The notes below the pieces were generated by a model. It was not told where the DNA came from. It did not search any database and saw nothing but the letters and a program-made list of their open reading frames with translations. The position numbers were made by a program, and so were the translations under genes. 64,000 nt of DNA from Pseudomonas koreensis (GTDB lineage: Bacteria > Pseudomonadota > Gammaproteobacteria > Pseudomonadales > Pseudomonadaceae), in the NCBI RefSeq assembly GCF_025447595.1, contig NZ_JAOEJU010000019.1:1-64000 (forward strand), in the 5' to 3' direction. Of the stretch, positions 38,376 through 46,947 are shown in pieces (the stretch's first letter is position 1; every line of letters begins with the position of its first letter).

Positions 38376-39665
38376 TCAACCTGCGGCGTTGTCCATGCGC
38401 ACCGCGCCACGGCGGTTCTGACCGAACGCCATCACGCAGTTTCGCCCTGCGCCCTTGGCGCTGTAGAGCGCCTGGTCGGCAGATTTCAACACTTCTTCCG
38501 GGGTGCGCTGTTCCAGACGTTCGGCCACACCGATGCTGACCGTGACCGACACGCTTGAAGCGCCCGAGCCCGAGCGACGCTGACGGCCCTGCTGATCATC
38601 CTGCGGGCGACTTTCCTGATTGCGCAGTTGAATGTTGTAGGACGCAATCGACTCGCGGATGACTTCCAGGTGCGGCATGCACTCTTCAAGAGTCTTGCCC
38701 GCAAACACCAGGGCGAATTCCTCACCGCCATAGCGATAAGCCCTACCGCCGCCGCTGATTTTGGACAGCTTGCTGGCGACGAGTCGCAGAACCTGGTCAC
38801 CCACGTCGTGGCCGTGGGTGTCGTTGAATTTTTTGAAGTGATCGACGTCGCTCATCGCCAGCACATAGTTGCGACCCAGTCGCTGCATGCGCTCGTTGAG
38901 TGCGCGGCGGCCCGGCAAACCAGTGAGTTCGTCGCGGAAAGCCATTTGATAAGCCTCGTGCGCTACCGCTGCCGCAATCATCAGCATGACCTGGCTGCAC
39001 ATGATGTTCAGGGTGAACGGCAGGATGAAGGTTTTTGGCAGCATCCAGAACACCCCGAGCAACCCCACCAGTTGCGCCGCGTGCAGCGGACGCGGGTTGC
39101 GCCAGTATTGCCAGGCCAGCAGCAGGAACGCCGAGATGAACACCGGATACGACAACTGGATCAGGCTCATCCACGCGCCGTGAAGCGCCGGCCAGCGGAT
39201 CTCGGAAAGCCACATGAGCAACGCCTGCGGGTAACTTTGCTCAAGCCCCAGCGCCACGCTGCCAAAGGCCAGCAGCACGGCGAAGCGCGCGACCATGTCC
39301 TGAAACAGGTGCGTGCGTTCCTGCCACGCGGCGAATAGTCCGAACAACAGCGGCAACAGCAGGCAGACCAGGTGGAACACCACCGCTGCGTCCTCGCGCA
39401 CCTTGCCGTTGTCGCGGTAATAGTCGGTCTGGGTATCGAGCAGGAAGTAGGCGATGTACACCGTGACCATCAGAAACAGCTCGCGTTGGCGTCGGTAAAC
39501 CGCACAGTACGAACCGCCCAACAGCAGCACCAAGGTCGGCAACACGTTGAACAGCGAGGTGAAGAACACGTTGAGGTCTTTGACGTACGCAGCCGCCAAC
39601 CCCGCAAGCAACAACAGCAGTGAAGGCAGGAAATGACTGAAACGTACAGCGGAAGAACGCGGCAA
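38376..39665 (-). CDS. Membrane-bound diguanylate cyclase (GGDEF)
   Basis: 429 residues starting at TTG 39665, supported by GGAG 8 nt upstream (39674-39677). The N-terminal ~240 residues form about seven hydrophobic segments (for example LLLLLAGLAAAYV, MLMIAAAVAHEAY). The C-terminal domain begins DELTGLPGRRALNERM and has an intact GGEEF (YRYGGEEFALVF); five residues before it the sequence is not RxxD, so product inhibition is probably absent. It makes c-di-GMP. A Ser/Gln/Arg-rich insert interrupts the domain after GGEEF. A consensus Crp/Vfr site lies upstream. P. putida has a GGDEF gene between the same acyl-CoA dehydrogenases. Confidence 0.92.
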   Translation of the reverse strand: MPRSSAVRFSHFLPSLLLLLAGLAAAYVKDLNVFFTSLFNVLPTLVLLLGGSYCAVYRRQRELFLMVTVYIAYFLLDTQTDYYRDNGKVREDAAVVFHLVCLLLPLLFGLFAAWQERTHLFQDMVARFAVLLAFGSVALGLEQSYPQALLMWLSEIRWPALHGAWMSLIQLSYPVFISAFLLLAWQYWRNPRPLHAAQLVGLLGVFWMLPKTFILPFTLNIMCSQVMLMIAAAVAHEAYQMAFRDELTGLPGRRALNERMQRLGRNYVLAMSDVDHFKKFNDTHGHDVGDQVLRLVASKLSKISGGGRAYRYGGEEFALVFAGKTLEECMPHLEVIRESIASYNIQLRNQESRPQDDQQGRQRRSGSGASSVSVTVSIGVAERLEQRTPEEVLKSADQALYSAKGAGRNCVMAFGQNRRGAVRMDNAAG

Positions 39666-39737
39666 GGGTAAAGCTCCGACCCGTCATGGCAAAGAGATGG
39701 CATTGTGCCTGCAATGTGGCCAGTTAAGCACACACAA

Positions 39738-39753
39738 TGTGATCCAGATCACA
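39738..39753. promoter_or_regulatory. Crp/Vfr-type binding site
   Basis: TGTGATCCAGATCACA: perfect TGTGA-N6-TCACA with 7-bp symmetric arms and AA before it, close to the ideal E. coli CRP site. It lies 73 bp upstream of the diguanylate cyclase start and between two genes on the same strand, so that cyclase is the likely target. Confidence 0.75.
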
Positions 39754-39817
39754 GGCTGTCTCTTTAACGGCCGAAATCTGCGGTTGCTGAGGGATTTAGT
39801 AAGGTTTTTTGCGCAAT

Positions 39818-39862
39818 GGCCGCTAGACGGCCACCATGGCCATCATTATTGATGGCCATGGT
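39818..39862. terminator. Double hairpin after the cytochrome c peroxidase-like gene
   Basis: ACCATGGCCATCA (39833-39845), loop TTAT, TGATGGCCATGGT (39850-39862), adjoined by GGCCG-CTAGA-CGGCC (39818-39832). It lies 13 bp past the minus-strand stop. No T-run on the minus strand, so it may be a transcription block or 3' stabiliser. Confidence 0.6.
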
Positions 39863-39874
39863 GTGTTTTTCTGC

Positions 39875-41989
39875 TCAGAGATCGTTGTAGAACGGCTGCA
39901 ATGGCCCCTCGGCCGCCGGCCGGCCTTCAGCACCGTAAGGCTTGAGATTGAGCGATGCGTCCATCGCCTGACGTGTCGTGACTTTCGGACTGGCCGGGCG
40001 CTGGGTCACGGCATTTTCATCGCCGATATGGCCCTGCGGGATCACCAGCGACGGATGATCGAACGGTGCGCGCTCCCAGGCCACGCGCGGATCGGTCAGG
40101 CCGACTTCCATGAATTTCACCACGGCATCGATTTCGGCAGGCGTCAGGTTCAGCGCCGTCATGTCCGGATCGAGGTTGGAAGTGTTGTGCTGGTTCACCG
40201 CCGGGTGCTCGAAGCCGCTGGTGTTGTTGGCGTCTTCCCCGCGCCGGTCACCGCCACGGTTGTAGAACTCCATCACCTGTTTGAGCGTCGAGCGGCTGCC
40301 GTTGTGGAAGTACGGCCCGGTCAGGGCGATGTTGCGCAGGGTCGGCGTCTTGAACGCGCCGTCGACCGAATCGCGGAAACCGACATTCGGTTTGAGCGTG
40401 GCATCGCACGGAATGGCTGCGCTCAACGGCGCCTCGAACGTGCAGACATCGACGTCCAGCGGATCCACCGAACGGCCGCCCTGCAACACAGTGTTGTACT
40501 GACGGGTGAACGACCATGGATTGCCCCACGCGTCCGCGCCGCCGAGGGCCAGGTCTTCCGAAGTCGGGCGCACACCGGTGTTGTAGAAGCCGTTGTCGTA
40601 AAGGGTGGTCAGGTTGTCGGCCATCACCATGCGTTCGATGCGTTCGCGCGGATGCATCAACAGACGGCTGGCGGCGTTGGTCAGCTCCGGTCCGCCGTGG
40701 CAATTGACGCATTTGCCCTTGCCGAGAAACAGGTTCATGCCCTCGACCTGTTGTGCGTTCATCGCGGTGTGATCGCCTTGCAAATAGGCGTCGATCGGCG
40801 CCTGATCGGACACCAGCGTGGCCTCATACATCTGGATCGCCAGGCCGAAGAACAACGGGAAGTTGGCCTCCATCTGGGTGTACGGCGCACCGCCCACCAG
40901 AACGTTTTGCGTGGCGTTCCACAGCCGGGGCTGGAAGGCGTTCTTGATCAGTTCGCGATAAGTCGGGCGCCGTGCACCGGATACTGGAGCCAGTACCGAG
41001 TCGGTAGACGAAATCCGCTGCTGCTTGAGCATCAGCGTGTCGAGCATCCTGCGACCGATGTCGGCAAAGGTGCGGCCACCACAGGACATTTCCACCGGGC
41101 TGCCGGGCGGGCCGACGGCTTGCGAGGCGGCAGACGCATCGTTGAGCGCCAGCCGCACTTTGGTGGCGACCGTGCTGCGTTCGCTGGTCACGTAGATCCC
41201 GGCATCCGGGTCGCGGTTGCCGAACGGCGAGAACCCGTTGAACACGTTGTTGGCCCGTCCGTCCCAGAAGTTGCGTACGTTGAACGCGGCGTTGATCACC
41301 GACGGCGCATTGCGCCCGGTGCTGCGGCGAACGTTGATGCCGCCGACCTGAAACAGGCCGTCCGGCTGCTGGGTGCATTTGTCGAAACGCGGCTGGTTGG
41401 GTTTGACGAAGTTGGCGTCGAACACGCCTTGCGAGCCGACCACGTCGTCCGTCGAGTACACGATGGGCGAGTTGCGCTCCAGAGGGTTGCTCAACACGTG
41501 GGTCGGGAAGTCGGTTTTTTTCAGCGTGTAGTTCGGGCCGCCCTTGCCGCCGGACAACGTCGCGTAGGACGCCACATCACCGGGAATGTCCGACGCCACA
41601 AACGGTTTGTTGAAGATCGACGCGACGTTGGCGTTGGTGTGCGCCTGGCCGGGGTTGAGCTGGTTGGTGATGCGGTGATCCACGCCGGCGTGGTAGTGGC
41701 AGGACGCGCAGGCCGTGGAGCCGTCGCTGCCGATCTCCATGTCCCAGAACAGCGCCTTGCCCAGCAGGATCGCGGCCTGGCGATTGAGCACGTAGTCGGT
41801 CATCAGGTCGACCTTGCGTCCTCCCTCGGTCCCGGACGGATCGGGGGGCACCATCCCGCGCAACGATTGCAGCGAGGGAACCTCCGGCACGGGAGGATCG
41901 ACCTCGGCGGGGTCGGCGGCCCAGGCGCTGTGGACTGATAGCGCGACGGGTAACCAGAAGGTCAAACGAGCGAGTCGACTGATGTTCAT
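39875..41989 (-). CDS. Di-haem cytochrome c peroxidase/MauG-family protein
   Basis: 704 residues from ATG 41989, which begins a Sec signal peptide (LTFWLPVALSVHSAWA before ADPAEV). Two haem-binding motifs are present: CASCH near residue 93 and CVNCH near residue 425. Tryptophan-rich and PTLRNIALTGPYFHNG stretches are typical of bacterial cytochrome c peroxidases, the latter providing the distal methionine/histidine region. It is about twice the length of CcpA (about 320-350), with inserts, so the substrate may not be peroxide. Exported to the periplasm. No maturation genes are nearby. Confidence 0.88.
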   Translation of the reverse strand: MNISRLARLTFWLPVALSVHSAWAADPAEVDPPVPEVPSLQSLRGMVPPDPSGTEGGRKVDLMTDYVLNRQAAILLGKALFWDMEIGSDGSTACASCHYHAGVDHRITNQLNPGQAHTNANVASIFNKPFVASDIPGDVASYATLSGGKGGPNYTLKKTDFPTHVLSNPLERNSPIVYSTDDVVGSQGVFDANFVKPNQPRFDKCTQQPDGLFQVGGINVRRSTGRNAPSVINAAFNVRNFWDGRANNVFNGFSPFGNRDPDAGIYVTSERSTVATKVRLALNDASAASQAVGPPGSPVEMSCGGRTFADIGRRMLDTLMLKQQRISSTDSVLAPVSGARRPTYRELIKNAFQPRLWNATQNVLVGGAPYTQMEANFPLFFGLAIQMYEATLVSDQAPIDAYLQGDHTAMNAQQVEGMNLFLGKGKCVNCHGGPELTNAASRLLMHPRERIERMVMADNLTTLYDNGFYNTGVRPTSEDLALGGADAWGNPWSFTRQYNTVLQGGRSVDPLDVDVCTFEAPLSAAIPCDATLKPNVGFRDSVDGAFKTPTLRNIALTGPYFHNGSRSTLKQVMEFYNRGGDRRGEDANNTSGFEHPAVNQHNTSNLDPDMTALNLTPAEIDAVVKFMEVGLTDPRVAWERAPFDHPSLVIPQGHIGDENAVTQRPASPKVTTRQAMDASLNLKPYGAEGRPAAEGPLQPFYNDL

Positions 41990-42194
41990 AGGCTTCACCC
42001 TGACTGTTGTTGTTAAGTGCCGGGCGTCTTGGTTCTTTGAGCAGGCAGTTCTGGTTAGCACCGGTAATTCGGGCAGTGCAATTAATTGGCCACTCTTCTA
42101 GAAACATTTTGAATCAATAAGCATTGGGGCTCGGCTGAGCAGCGACTTCATCGATGCTGGGGAATCAGCCCCGGGATTGGGGAAAACCGGGCAC

Positions 42195-42231
42195 AAAAAA
42201 ACCGCTGCCCCCGAAGGAGCAGCGGTTTTTT
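42195..42231. terminator. Bidirectional terminator after acyl-CoA dehydrogenase 3
   Basis: AACCGCTGC (42200-42208), 10-nt loop, GCAGCGGTT (42219-42227), flanked by A-run and T-run so it works in both directions. It lies 19 bp past the minus-strand stop of paralogue 3. Confidence 0.9.
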
Positions 42232-42249
42232 GAAGCACTGCGTTAAGGC

Positions 42250-44055
42250 TTAGTAGCCCAGTGCGAAGTCTTCTTCTTTCATGTCCATCAGGTTGTTGGC
42301 ACCCGACAGCATGGTTGCCACGTGCGTACGGGTACGCGGCAGGATGCGCTGGAAGTAGAAGCGCGCGGTTTGTAGCTTGGCAGTGTAGAACGCCTCGTCG
42401 GTGGTGCCGGCAGCCAGTTTTTCAGCAGCCAGACGCGCCATGTCGGCCCAGAAGTAGGCCAGGCAGGCGTAACCGGAGTACATCAGGTAGTCCACGGAGG
42501 CCGCGCCGACTTCTTCGCGATCTTTCATGGCGGCCATACCGACCTTCATGGTCAGCTCGCCCCACTCTTTGTTCAGTGCAGCCAACGGTGCGACGAATTC
42601 TTTGACGGCTTCGTTGCCTTCGTTGTTCTGGCAGAACTTGTGGACGATCTTGGTGAAGCCTTTCAGAGCTTCGCCTTGAGTCATCAGCACTTTACGGCCC
42701 AGCAGGTCGAGTGCCTGGATGCCGGTGGTGCCTTCGTACAGCATCGAGATGCGGCTGTCGCGAACGTTCTGCTCCATGCCCCACTCGGCGATGAAGCCGT
42801 GGCCGCCGTAGATCTGCACGCCGTGGTTGGCGGATTCGAAACCGACTTCGGTCATGAACGCCTTGGCGATCGGAGTCATGAAGGCCAGCAGTGCGTCGGC
42901 TTTCTTCTTCTCTTCTTCGTCCACGCCGTATTTGACGATGTCGACCTGTTTGGCGGTGAAGTACACCATCGCACGGTTGCCTTCGGCGAATGCCTTCATG
43001 GTCAACAGCATGCGGCGTACGTCTGGGTGAACGATGATCGGGTCAGCCGCCTTGTCCGGCGCTTTCGGGCCAGTCAGGGAACGCATTTGCAGACGATCGC
43101 GAGCGTATTTCAGGCCGCCCTGGAAACCGATTTCGGCGTGGGCCAGACCTTGCAGCGCGGTACCCAGACGTGCGGTGTTCATGAAGGTGAACATGCAGTT
43201 CAGGCCTTTGTTCGCCGGGCCGATCAGGAAACCGGTCGCGCCGTCGAAGTTCATCACGCAGGTCGCGTTGCCGTGGATGCCCATCTTGTGTTCGATCGAA
43301 CCGCAGGTCACGGCGTTGCGTGCACCGACGGTGCCGTCAGCATTCGGCATGAACTTGGGAACGATGAACAGGGAAATGCCTTTGGTGCCGGCCGGTGCGT
43401 CCGGCAGGCGGGCCAGCACGATGTGGACGATGTTGTCGGCCATGTCGTGTTCACCGGCCGAGATGAATATCTTGGTGCCGGAAACTTTGTAGGAACCGTC
43501 GGCCTGAGGTTCGGCCTTGGTGCGCAGCATGCCCAGGTCAGTGCCGCAGTGCGGTTCGGTCAGGCACATGGTGCCGGTCCATTCGCCGGAGACCAGTTTG
43601 GTCAGATAGGCTTCTTGCTGCTCTGGGGTGCCGTGCTCGGAGATGGTGTTCATCGCGCCGTGCGACAGGCCCGGGTACATGCCCCACGACCAGTTGGCTT
43701 CGCCGACCATCTCGCTGACTGCCAGACCCAACGATTCAGGCAGGCCCTGACCGCCGTGCTCGACGTCATGGGCCAGGCTTGGCCAGCCGCCTTCCACAAA
43801 TTGCTTGTAGGCCTCTTTGAAGCCGGCCGGGGTTTTCACGCCGGACTCGCTCCAGGTGCAGCCTTCGGTGTCGCCCACGCGGTTCAGCGGTGCCAGCACC
43901 TGCTCACAAAACTTGGCGCCCTCTTCGAGAATGGCGTCAACCATGTCCGGCGTTGCGTCTGCACACGCTGGAAGGCTCTGATAGTGCGCTTCGTAGCCGA
44001 GCAGTTCGTCACGAACGAAGCGAATATCACGCAAGGGGGCCTTGTAGTCAGGCAT
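42250..44055 (-). CDS. Acyl-CoA dehydrogenase (FadE/DmdC-like), paralogue 3
   Basis: 601 residues beginning MPDYKAPLRDIRFVRDELLG. Motifs CLTEPHCGTDLG, KIFISAGEHDMADNI and LYEGTTGIQALDLLGRK (catalytic Glu) are intact. Of the three copies this one has a readable operator: two overlapping PsrA-like boxes at 44116-44144, so it is the most likely to be fatty-acid induced. It ends at a strong terminator and is separated from the other two by the diguanylate cyclase and the cytochrome gene. Corresponds by position to P. aeruginosa PA0506-type FadE1. Confidence 0.93.
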   Translation of the reverse strand: MPDYKAPLRDIRFVRDELLGYEAHYQSLPACADATPDMVDAILEEGAKFCEQVLAPLNRVGDTEGCTWSESGVKTPAGFKEAYKQFVEGGWPSLAHDVEHGGQGLPESLGLAVSEMVGEANWSWGMYPGLSHGAMNTISEHGTPEQQEAYLTKLVSGEWTGTMCLTEPHCGTDLGMLRTKAEPQADGSYKVSGTKIFISAGEHDMADNIVHIVLARLPDAPAGTKGISLFIVPKFMPNADGTVGARNAVTCGSIEHKMGIHGNATCVMNFDGATGFLIGPANKGLNCMFTFMNTARLGTALQGLAHAEIGFQGGLKYARDRLQMRSLTGPKAPDKAADPIIVHPDVRRMLLTMKAFAEGNRAMVYFTAKQVDIVKYGVDEEEKKKADALLAFMTPIAKAFMTEVGFESANHGVQIYGGHGFIAEWGMEQNVRDSRISMLYEGTTGIQALDLLGRKVLMTQGEALKGFTKIVHKFCQNNEGNEAVKEFVAPLAALNKEWGELTMKVGMAAMKDREEVGAASVDYLMYSGYACLAYFWADMARLAAEKLAAGTTDEAFYTAKLQTARFYFQRILPRTRTHVATMLSGANNLMDMKEEDFALGY

Positions 44056-44115
44056 AGCGATAAACCTCTGCTGATGTAACCGGGAATGAACGACCGCATT
44101 GATTTGTTGTGACGG

Positions 44116-44144
44116 TCAAACAGTTGTTTGAAACATACGTTTAC
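44116..44144. promoter_or_regulatory. PsrA-like double operator upstream of acyl-CoA dehydrogenase 3
   Basis: TCAAACAGTTGTTTGA (44116-44131) is a palindrome with 7-bp arms containing CAAAC-N4-GTTTG; an overlapping GAAAC-ATAC-GTTTA follows (44130-44143). Both fit the (G/C)AAAC-N2-4-GTTT(G/C) motif described for the fatty-acid-responsive TetR repressor PsrA, the second with one mismatch. Located 61-90 bp upstream of the ATG. Confidence 0.65.
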
Positions 44145-44281
44145 GCCGAAATCTTGTCAAGCGTCGTTCTTTTGCCATTCGTCATCACATTTTCCGAACG
44201 CCGGACACAGCAGCGCGACATGCACCCGATCGGGCCATGTGCACTGAAAAAAGATTAGTTGAGGGAGAAGGACTTACAACG

Positions 44282-44307
44282 AAAAACGCCGCGAACAGTC
44301 GCGGCGT
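44282..44307 (-). terminator. Terminator after the rod-like peptide gene
   Basis: ACGCCGCGA (44286-44294), loop ACAG, TCGCGGCGT (44299-44307); on the minus strand the stem ends in TTTTT. It is 24 bp past the stop. Confidence 0.9.
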
Positions 44308-44330
44308 CTGGCAAAGCGCAGATCAAAAAA

Positions 44331-44627
44331 TCAGGCGAAGGTATCGATGATCGTACCGAGCATTTCATCGGATGCCTTGGCGACTTTCACGCCCAGTTCC
44401 GCCTGAAACTTGCCCTGGGCCATCTCGACCATGTTGCTCGCCAGGTCCGATTGCTGGGCGCGATCCACGGAACGCAGACGATCGACCTGCACTTCCGAAG
44501 ACTGGCTGGTGACCGAACGCTCGATGGTGCTGCTGGCGATCTGGCTGGCGGCCTGATCGACGCGGTTCTGCCCGGTCTGAATGGTACTCAGACCTGCATA
44601 AAAAGCTGTGTTTCCGGAGATTTCCAT
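44331..44627 (-). CDS. Mini flagellar-rod/hook-like protein of unknown function
   Basis: 98 residues from ATG 44627; upstream Met codons in frame are less likely. The N terminus (SGNTAFYAGLSTIQTGQNRVDQAASQIAS) and the C terminus (ASNMVEMAQGKFQAELGVKVAKASDEMLGTIIDTF) resemble the two terminal coiled-coil segments of flagellar rod/hook proteins (FlgB/C/F/G/E), but the central domain is absent. P. aeruginosa has an uncharacterised small gene (PA0505) in the same place between bioD and an acyl-CoA dehydrogenase. It is monocistronic with its own terminator. No flagellar gene is nearby. I cannot assign a function. Confidence 0.72.
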   Translation of the reverse strand: MEISGNTAFYAGLSTIQTGQNRVDQAASQIASSTIERSVTSQSSEVQVDRLRSVDRAQQSDLASNMVEMAQGKFQAELGVKVAKASDEMLGTIIDTFA

Positions 44628-44733
44628 GGGAGCTCTCATCCTTGGGAAGGATCAATGGGTGCCATTGAACCAGAGGCGTCAGAAAAACACCCGTCAAAAA
44701 CACTAATGGCACAGTGCCTTGTCATAGCCAAAA

Positions 44734-45414
44734 TCAGTCGAGCAGATCCAGTTGCAAATGATCGGCGACCGACTCGGCGCTGACAGCCTTGAGTTTCGGT
44801 ACCCGCCCCAGGCACGGCGCCGGGATTCGCTCGGCGAGTGTCGCCAGGTTTTCCTCCAGCCGCGACGTTTTCGGATCAATGATATTCGCCACCCATCCCG
44901 CGAGTTGCAGTCCGTCACGGGCAATTGCTTCGGCGGTCAGCAATGCGTGGCTGATGCACCCCAGCCGCACGCCGACCACCAGAATCACGGGCAATTGCAA
45001 GGCCACGGCCAGATCCGACAAATTGTCCTGATCCGCCAACGGCACCCGCCAGCCGCCCGCGCCTTCGATCAACGTGAAGTCGGCGTTCATGGCCAGAATC
45101 TCGCGCATCGGCGCCAGCAACGATTGCACGGTCAGCGCTACACCCGCCTCGCGCGCTGCCAGATGCGGCGCGATCGCCGGCTCGAACGCCACCGGATTGA
45201 CCTGTTGATACGTCAGCGGCAACGAGCATTCGGCCTGCAACGCCAGCGCATCGGAATTGCGCAAACCTCTGGGCGTCACCACACAACCGGACGCCACCGG
45301 TTTGCCCGCTGCCGTGCTCAACCCCGCCGACCGAGCAGCGTGCAGCAACCCGGCAGCGACGGTGGTCTTGCCGACGTCAGTGTCGGTTCCGGTGATGAAA
45401 TAGGCTGCGCTCAT
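44734..45414 (-). CDS. bioD: ATP-dependent dethiobiotin synthetase
   Basis: 226 residues. P-loop GTDTDVGKTT at the N terminus and KPVASGC, IEGAGGWRVPL with catalytic Lys and acid residues are BioD signatures. It closes the ureido ring of 7,8-diaminononanoate using CO2 and ATP. Its ATG overlaps the bioC stop by 4 bp. Last gene of the bioBFHCD series; no terminator visible. Confidence 0.96.
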   Translation of the reverse strand: MSAAYFITGTDTDVGKTTVAAGLLHAARSAGLSTAAGKPVASGCVVTPRGLRNSDALALQAECSLPLTYQQVNPVAFEPAIAPHLAAREAGVALTVQSLLAPMREILAMNADFTLIEGAGGWRVPLADQDNLSDLAVALQLPVILVVGVRLGCISHALLTAEAIARDGLQLAGWVANIIDPKTSRLEENLATLAERIPAPCLGRVPKLKAVSAESVADHLQLDLLD

Positions 45415-46223
45415 AAGGGTTTCTCCAACACGGCGTAGACCACCTGATAGGTCGCCGGCAATCCCGCAGGCTTACGGAACTGCTCATAGGCTTCGACCAG
45501 CCCCAGAATCCGTGCCCGACCGGTCAATCCGCCCGGCCGACCGGGATTCAGATTGTGCGCACCCAGCGCCTTGAGTTCATGGGTCAGGCTGCGCACATCC
45601 GGGTAATGCAGCACATGCGGCCGGTTCTCCAGACAAACACTGCGCAAACCACTGGCCGCGCACAATTGCTCATAACGGGCGAACTCGCGGAAGCGGTTGA
45701 CGTGCACCAGACCATCGACCTGACGCCAGCTGTCGCGCAATTCGTACAGCGTCCCTACACAAAGACTAGCAAACGCGAAAATCCCCCCCGGTTTCAGCAC
45801 CCGAAACGCTTCGCCCAGCACCCCTTCGAAGTCCGCGCACCACTGCACGGCGAGGCTGGAGAAGATCAGATCGCAGGTCGAATCCTGCAACGGTAAACGT
45901 TCGGCATCGCCAGCAATGAAGTGCATGGCCCCGCCCAACGGCCGCGCGTGATTGAGCATGCCCTCCGCGATATCCAGCGCCAGCCCCTGCCCCTCACCAA
46001 ATCGCTCGGCCAGTGTCCGAGTGAAATACCCGGTGCCGCAGCCGAGATCCAGCCAGCGTGACGGCCGAAAATCCACCGGCAAGCGACTCATCAACTGCGT
46101 ACCGACATCGCGCTGCAACTCGGCGACGCTGTCATAGCTGGCCGCTGCACGAGAAAAAGAAGCCGCGACCTGGCGCTTGTCAGGCAAGCCGCCGGGCAAC
46201 GCAGCAACAGACAAATCAGTCAT
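45411..46223 (-). CDS. bioC: Malonyl-ACP O-methyltransferase
   Basis: 270 residues from ATG 46223 (an in-frame GTG four codons earlier is less likely). Class I SAM-methyltransferase with motif I LDLGCGTGYFTRTLAE; ALDIAEGML is the acidic-loop motif. BioC methylates malonyl-ACP so that the fatty-acid synthase can elongate the disguised pimeloyl chain. Overlaps bioH by 8 bp and bioD by 4 bp, i.e. translational coupling. Confidence 0.94.
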   Translation of the reverse strand: MTDLSVAALPGGLPDKRQVAASFSRAAASYDSVAELQRDVGTQLMSRLPVDFRPSRWLDLGCGTGYFTRTLAERFGEGQGLALDIAEGMLNHARPLGGAMHFIAGDAERLPLQDSTCDLIFSSLAVQWCADFEGVLGEAFRVLKPGGIFAFASLCVGTLYELRDSWRQVDGLVHVNRFREFARYEQLCAASGLRSVCLENRPHVLHYPDVRSLTHELKALGAHNLNPGRPGGLTGRARILGLVEAYEQFRKPAGLPATYQVVYAVLEKPL

Positions 46224-46947
46224 CACCGCACTCACTTAAAAACGCCTGGATCGCGCCGGCCACGCCGTGGGGGTCCTCCAGAAGAAACGCATGGCTGGCC
46301 TGCTCGATCAGCCCGACCTCCACATCCGCCAGCAACGCGAACAACTCGCCCGCAGCTTCCGCCGGCACAAGTGCGTCCAGCCCGCCAAACAAATGCAATT
46401 GCGGACCACGAAACGCCTGCAAGGCTTCCCGCGTATCGATTTGCGCCAACAATTCCAGACCGACCATCAAAGCGGCCGGCGAGGTATTCGGCGCGCCACC
46501 GAGCAACAGCCGCGACAAGCCGCGCGCGTCTTGCGCGCCCTGGGCACACAACAGAGAGAATCGTTTGAGGGTCGTGCGCGGATCGGCGCTGCAGCCGGCC
46601 AGAAACGCATCGAAGGTCTCGCCGGGCATCGCGCTAGGCCACTGTTCATGGGCGACAAACGAAGGATTGCTCGCCAGGGTCAACAAGCCGCAGCAATGTT
46701 CGCCACGCCGTGCCGCCAGCTCGGAAGCGAGCATGCCGCCCAGCGACCAGCCGCCGAGCCAGGCATCTTCAGGGATGCGTTCATCGAGCTCGTCGAGCCA
46801 GTCGTTCAGATCACTGGAGTCCAGTTCCGGCAACGGCTCGATGTCGACCTGCAGGTGTTCGTCGAGTCCGCGCAACGCAGCGGCCAGCGGCTCCAGCGGC
46901 GAAACGCCGAGCCCCCAACCCGGTAGCAGAATCAGGCGATCACGCAT
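46216..46947 (-). CDS. bioH: Pimeloyl-ACP methyl ester carboxylesterase
   Basis: 243 residues from ATG 46947, starting MRDRLILLPGWGLG. Alpha/beta-hydrolase with nucleophile Ser in GGWSLGGM; Asp (FGGLDALVP) and His (ASHAFLLEDP) complete the triad. BioH removes the methyl ester from pimeloyl-ACP and ends the BioC-initiated pathway. It overlaps bioF and bioC by 8 bp each. Placement of bioH within the bio operon differs from E. coli, where it is unlinked. Confidence 0.95.
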   Translation of the reverse strand: MRDRLILLPGWGLGVSPLEPLAAALRGLDEHLQVDIEPLPELDSSDLNDWLDELDERIPEDAWLGGWSLGGMLASELAARRGEHCCGLLTLASNPSFVAHEQWPSAMPGETFDAFLAGCSADPRTTLKRFSLLCAQGAQDARGLSRLLLGGAPNTSPAALMVGLELLAQIDTREALQAFRGPQLHLFGGLDALVPAEAAGELFALLADVEVGLIEQASHAFLLEDPHGVAGAIQAFLSECGDD

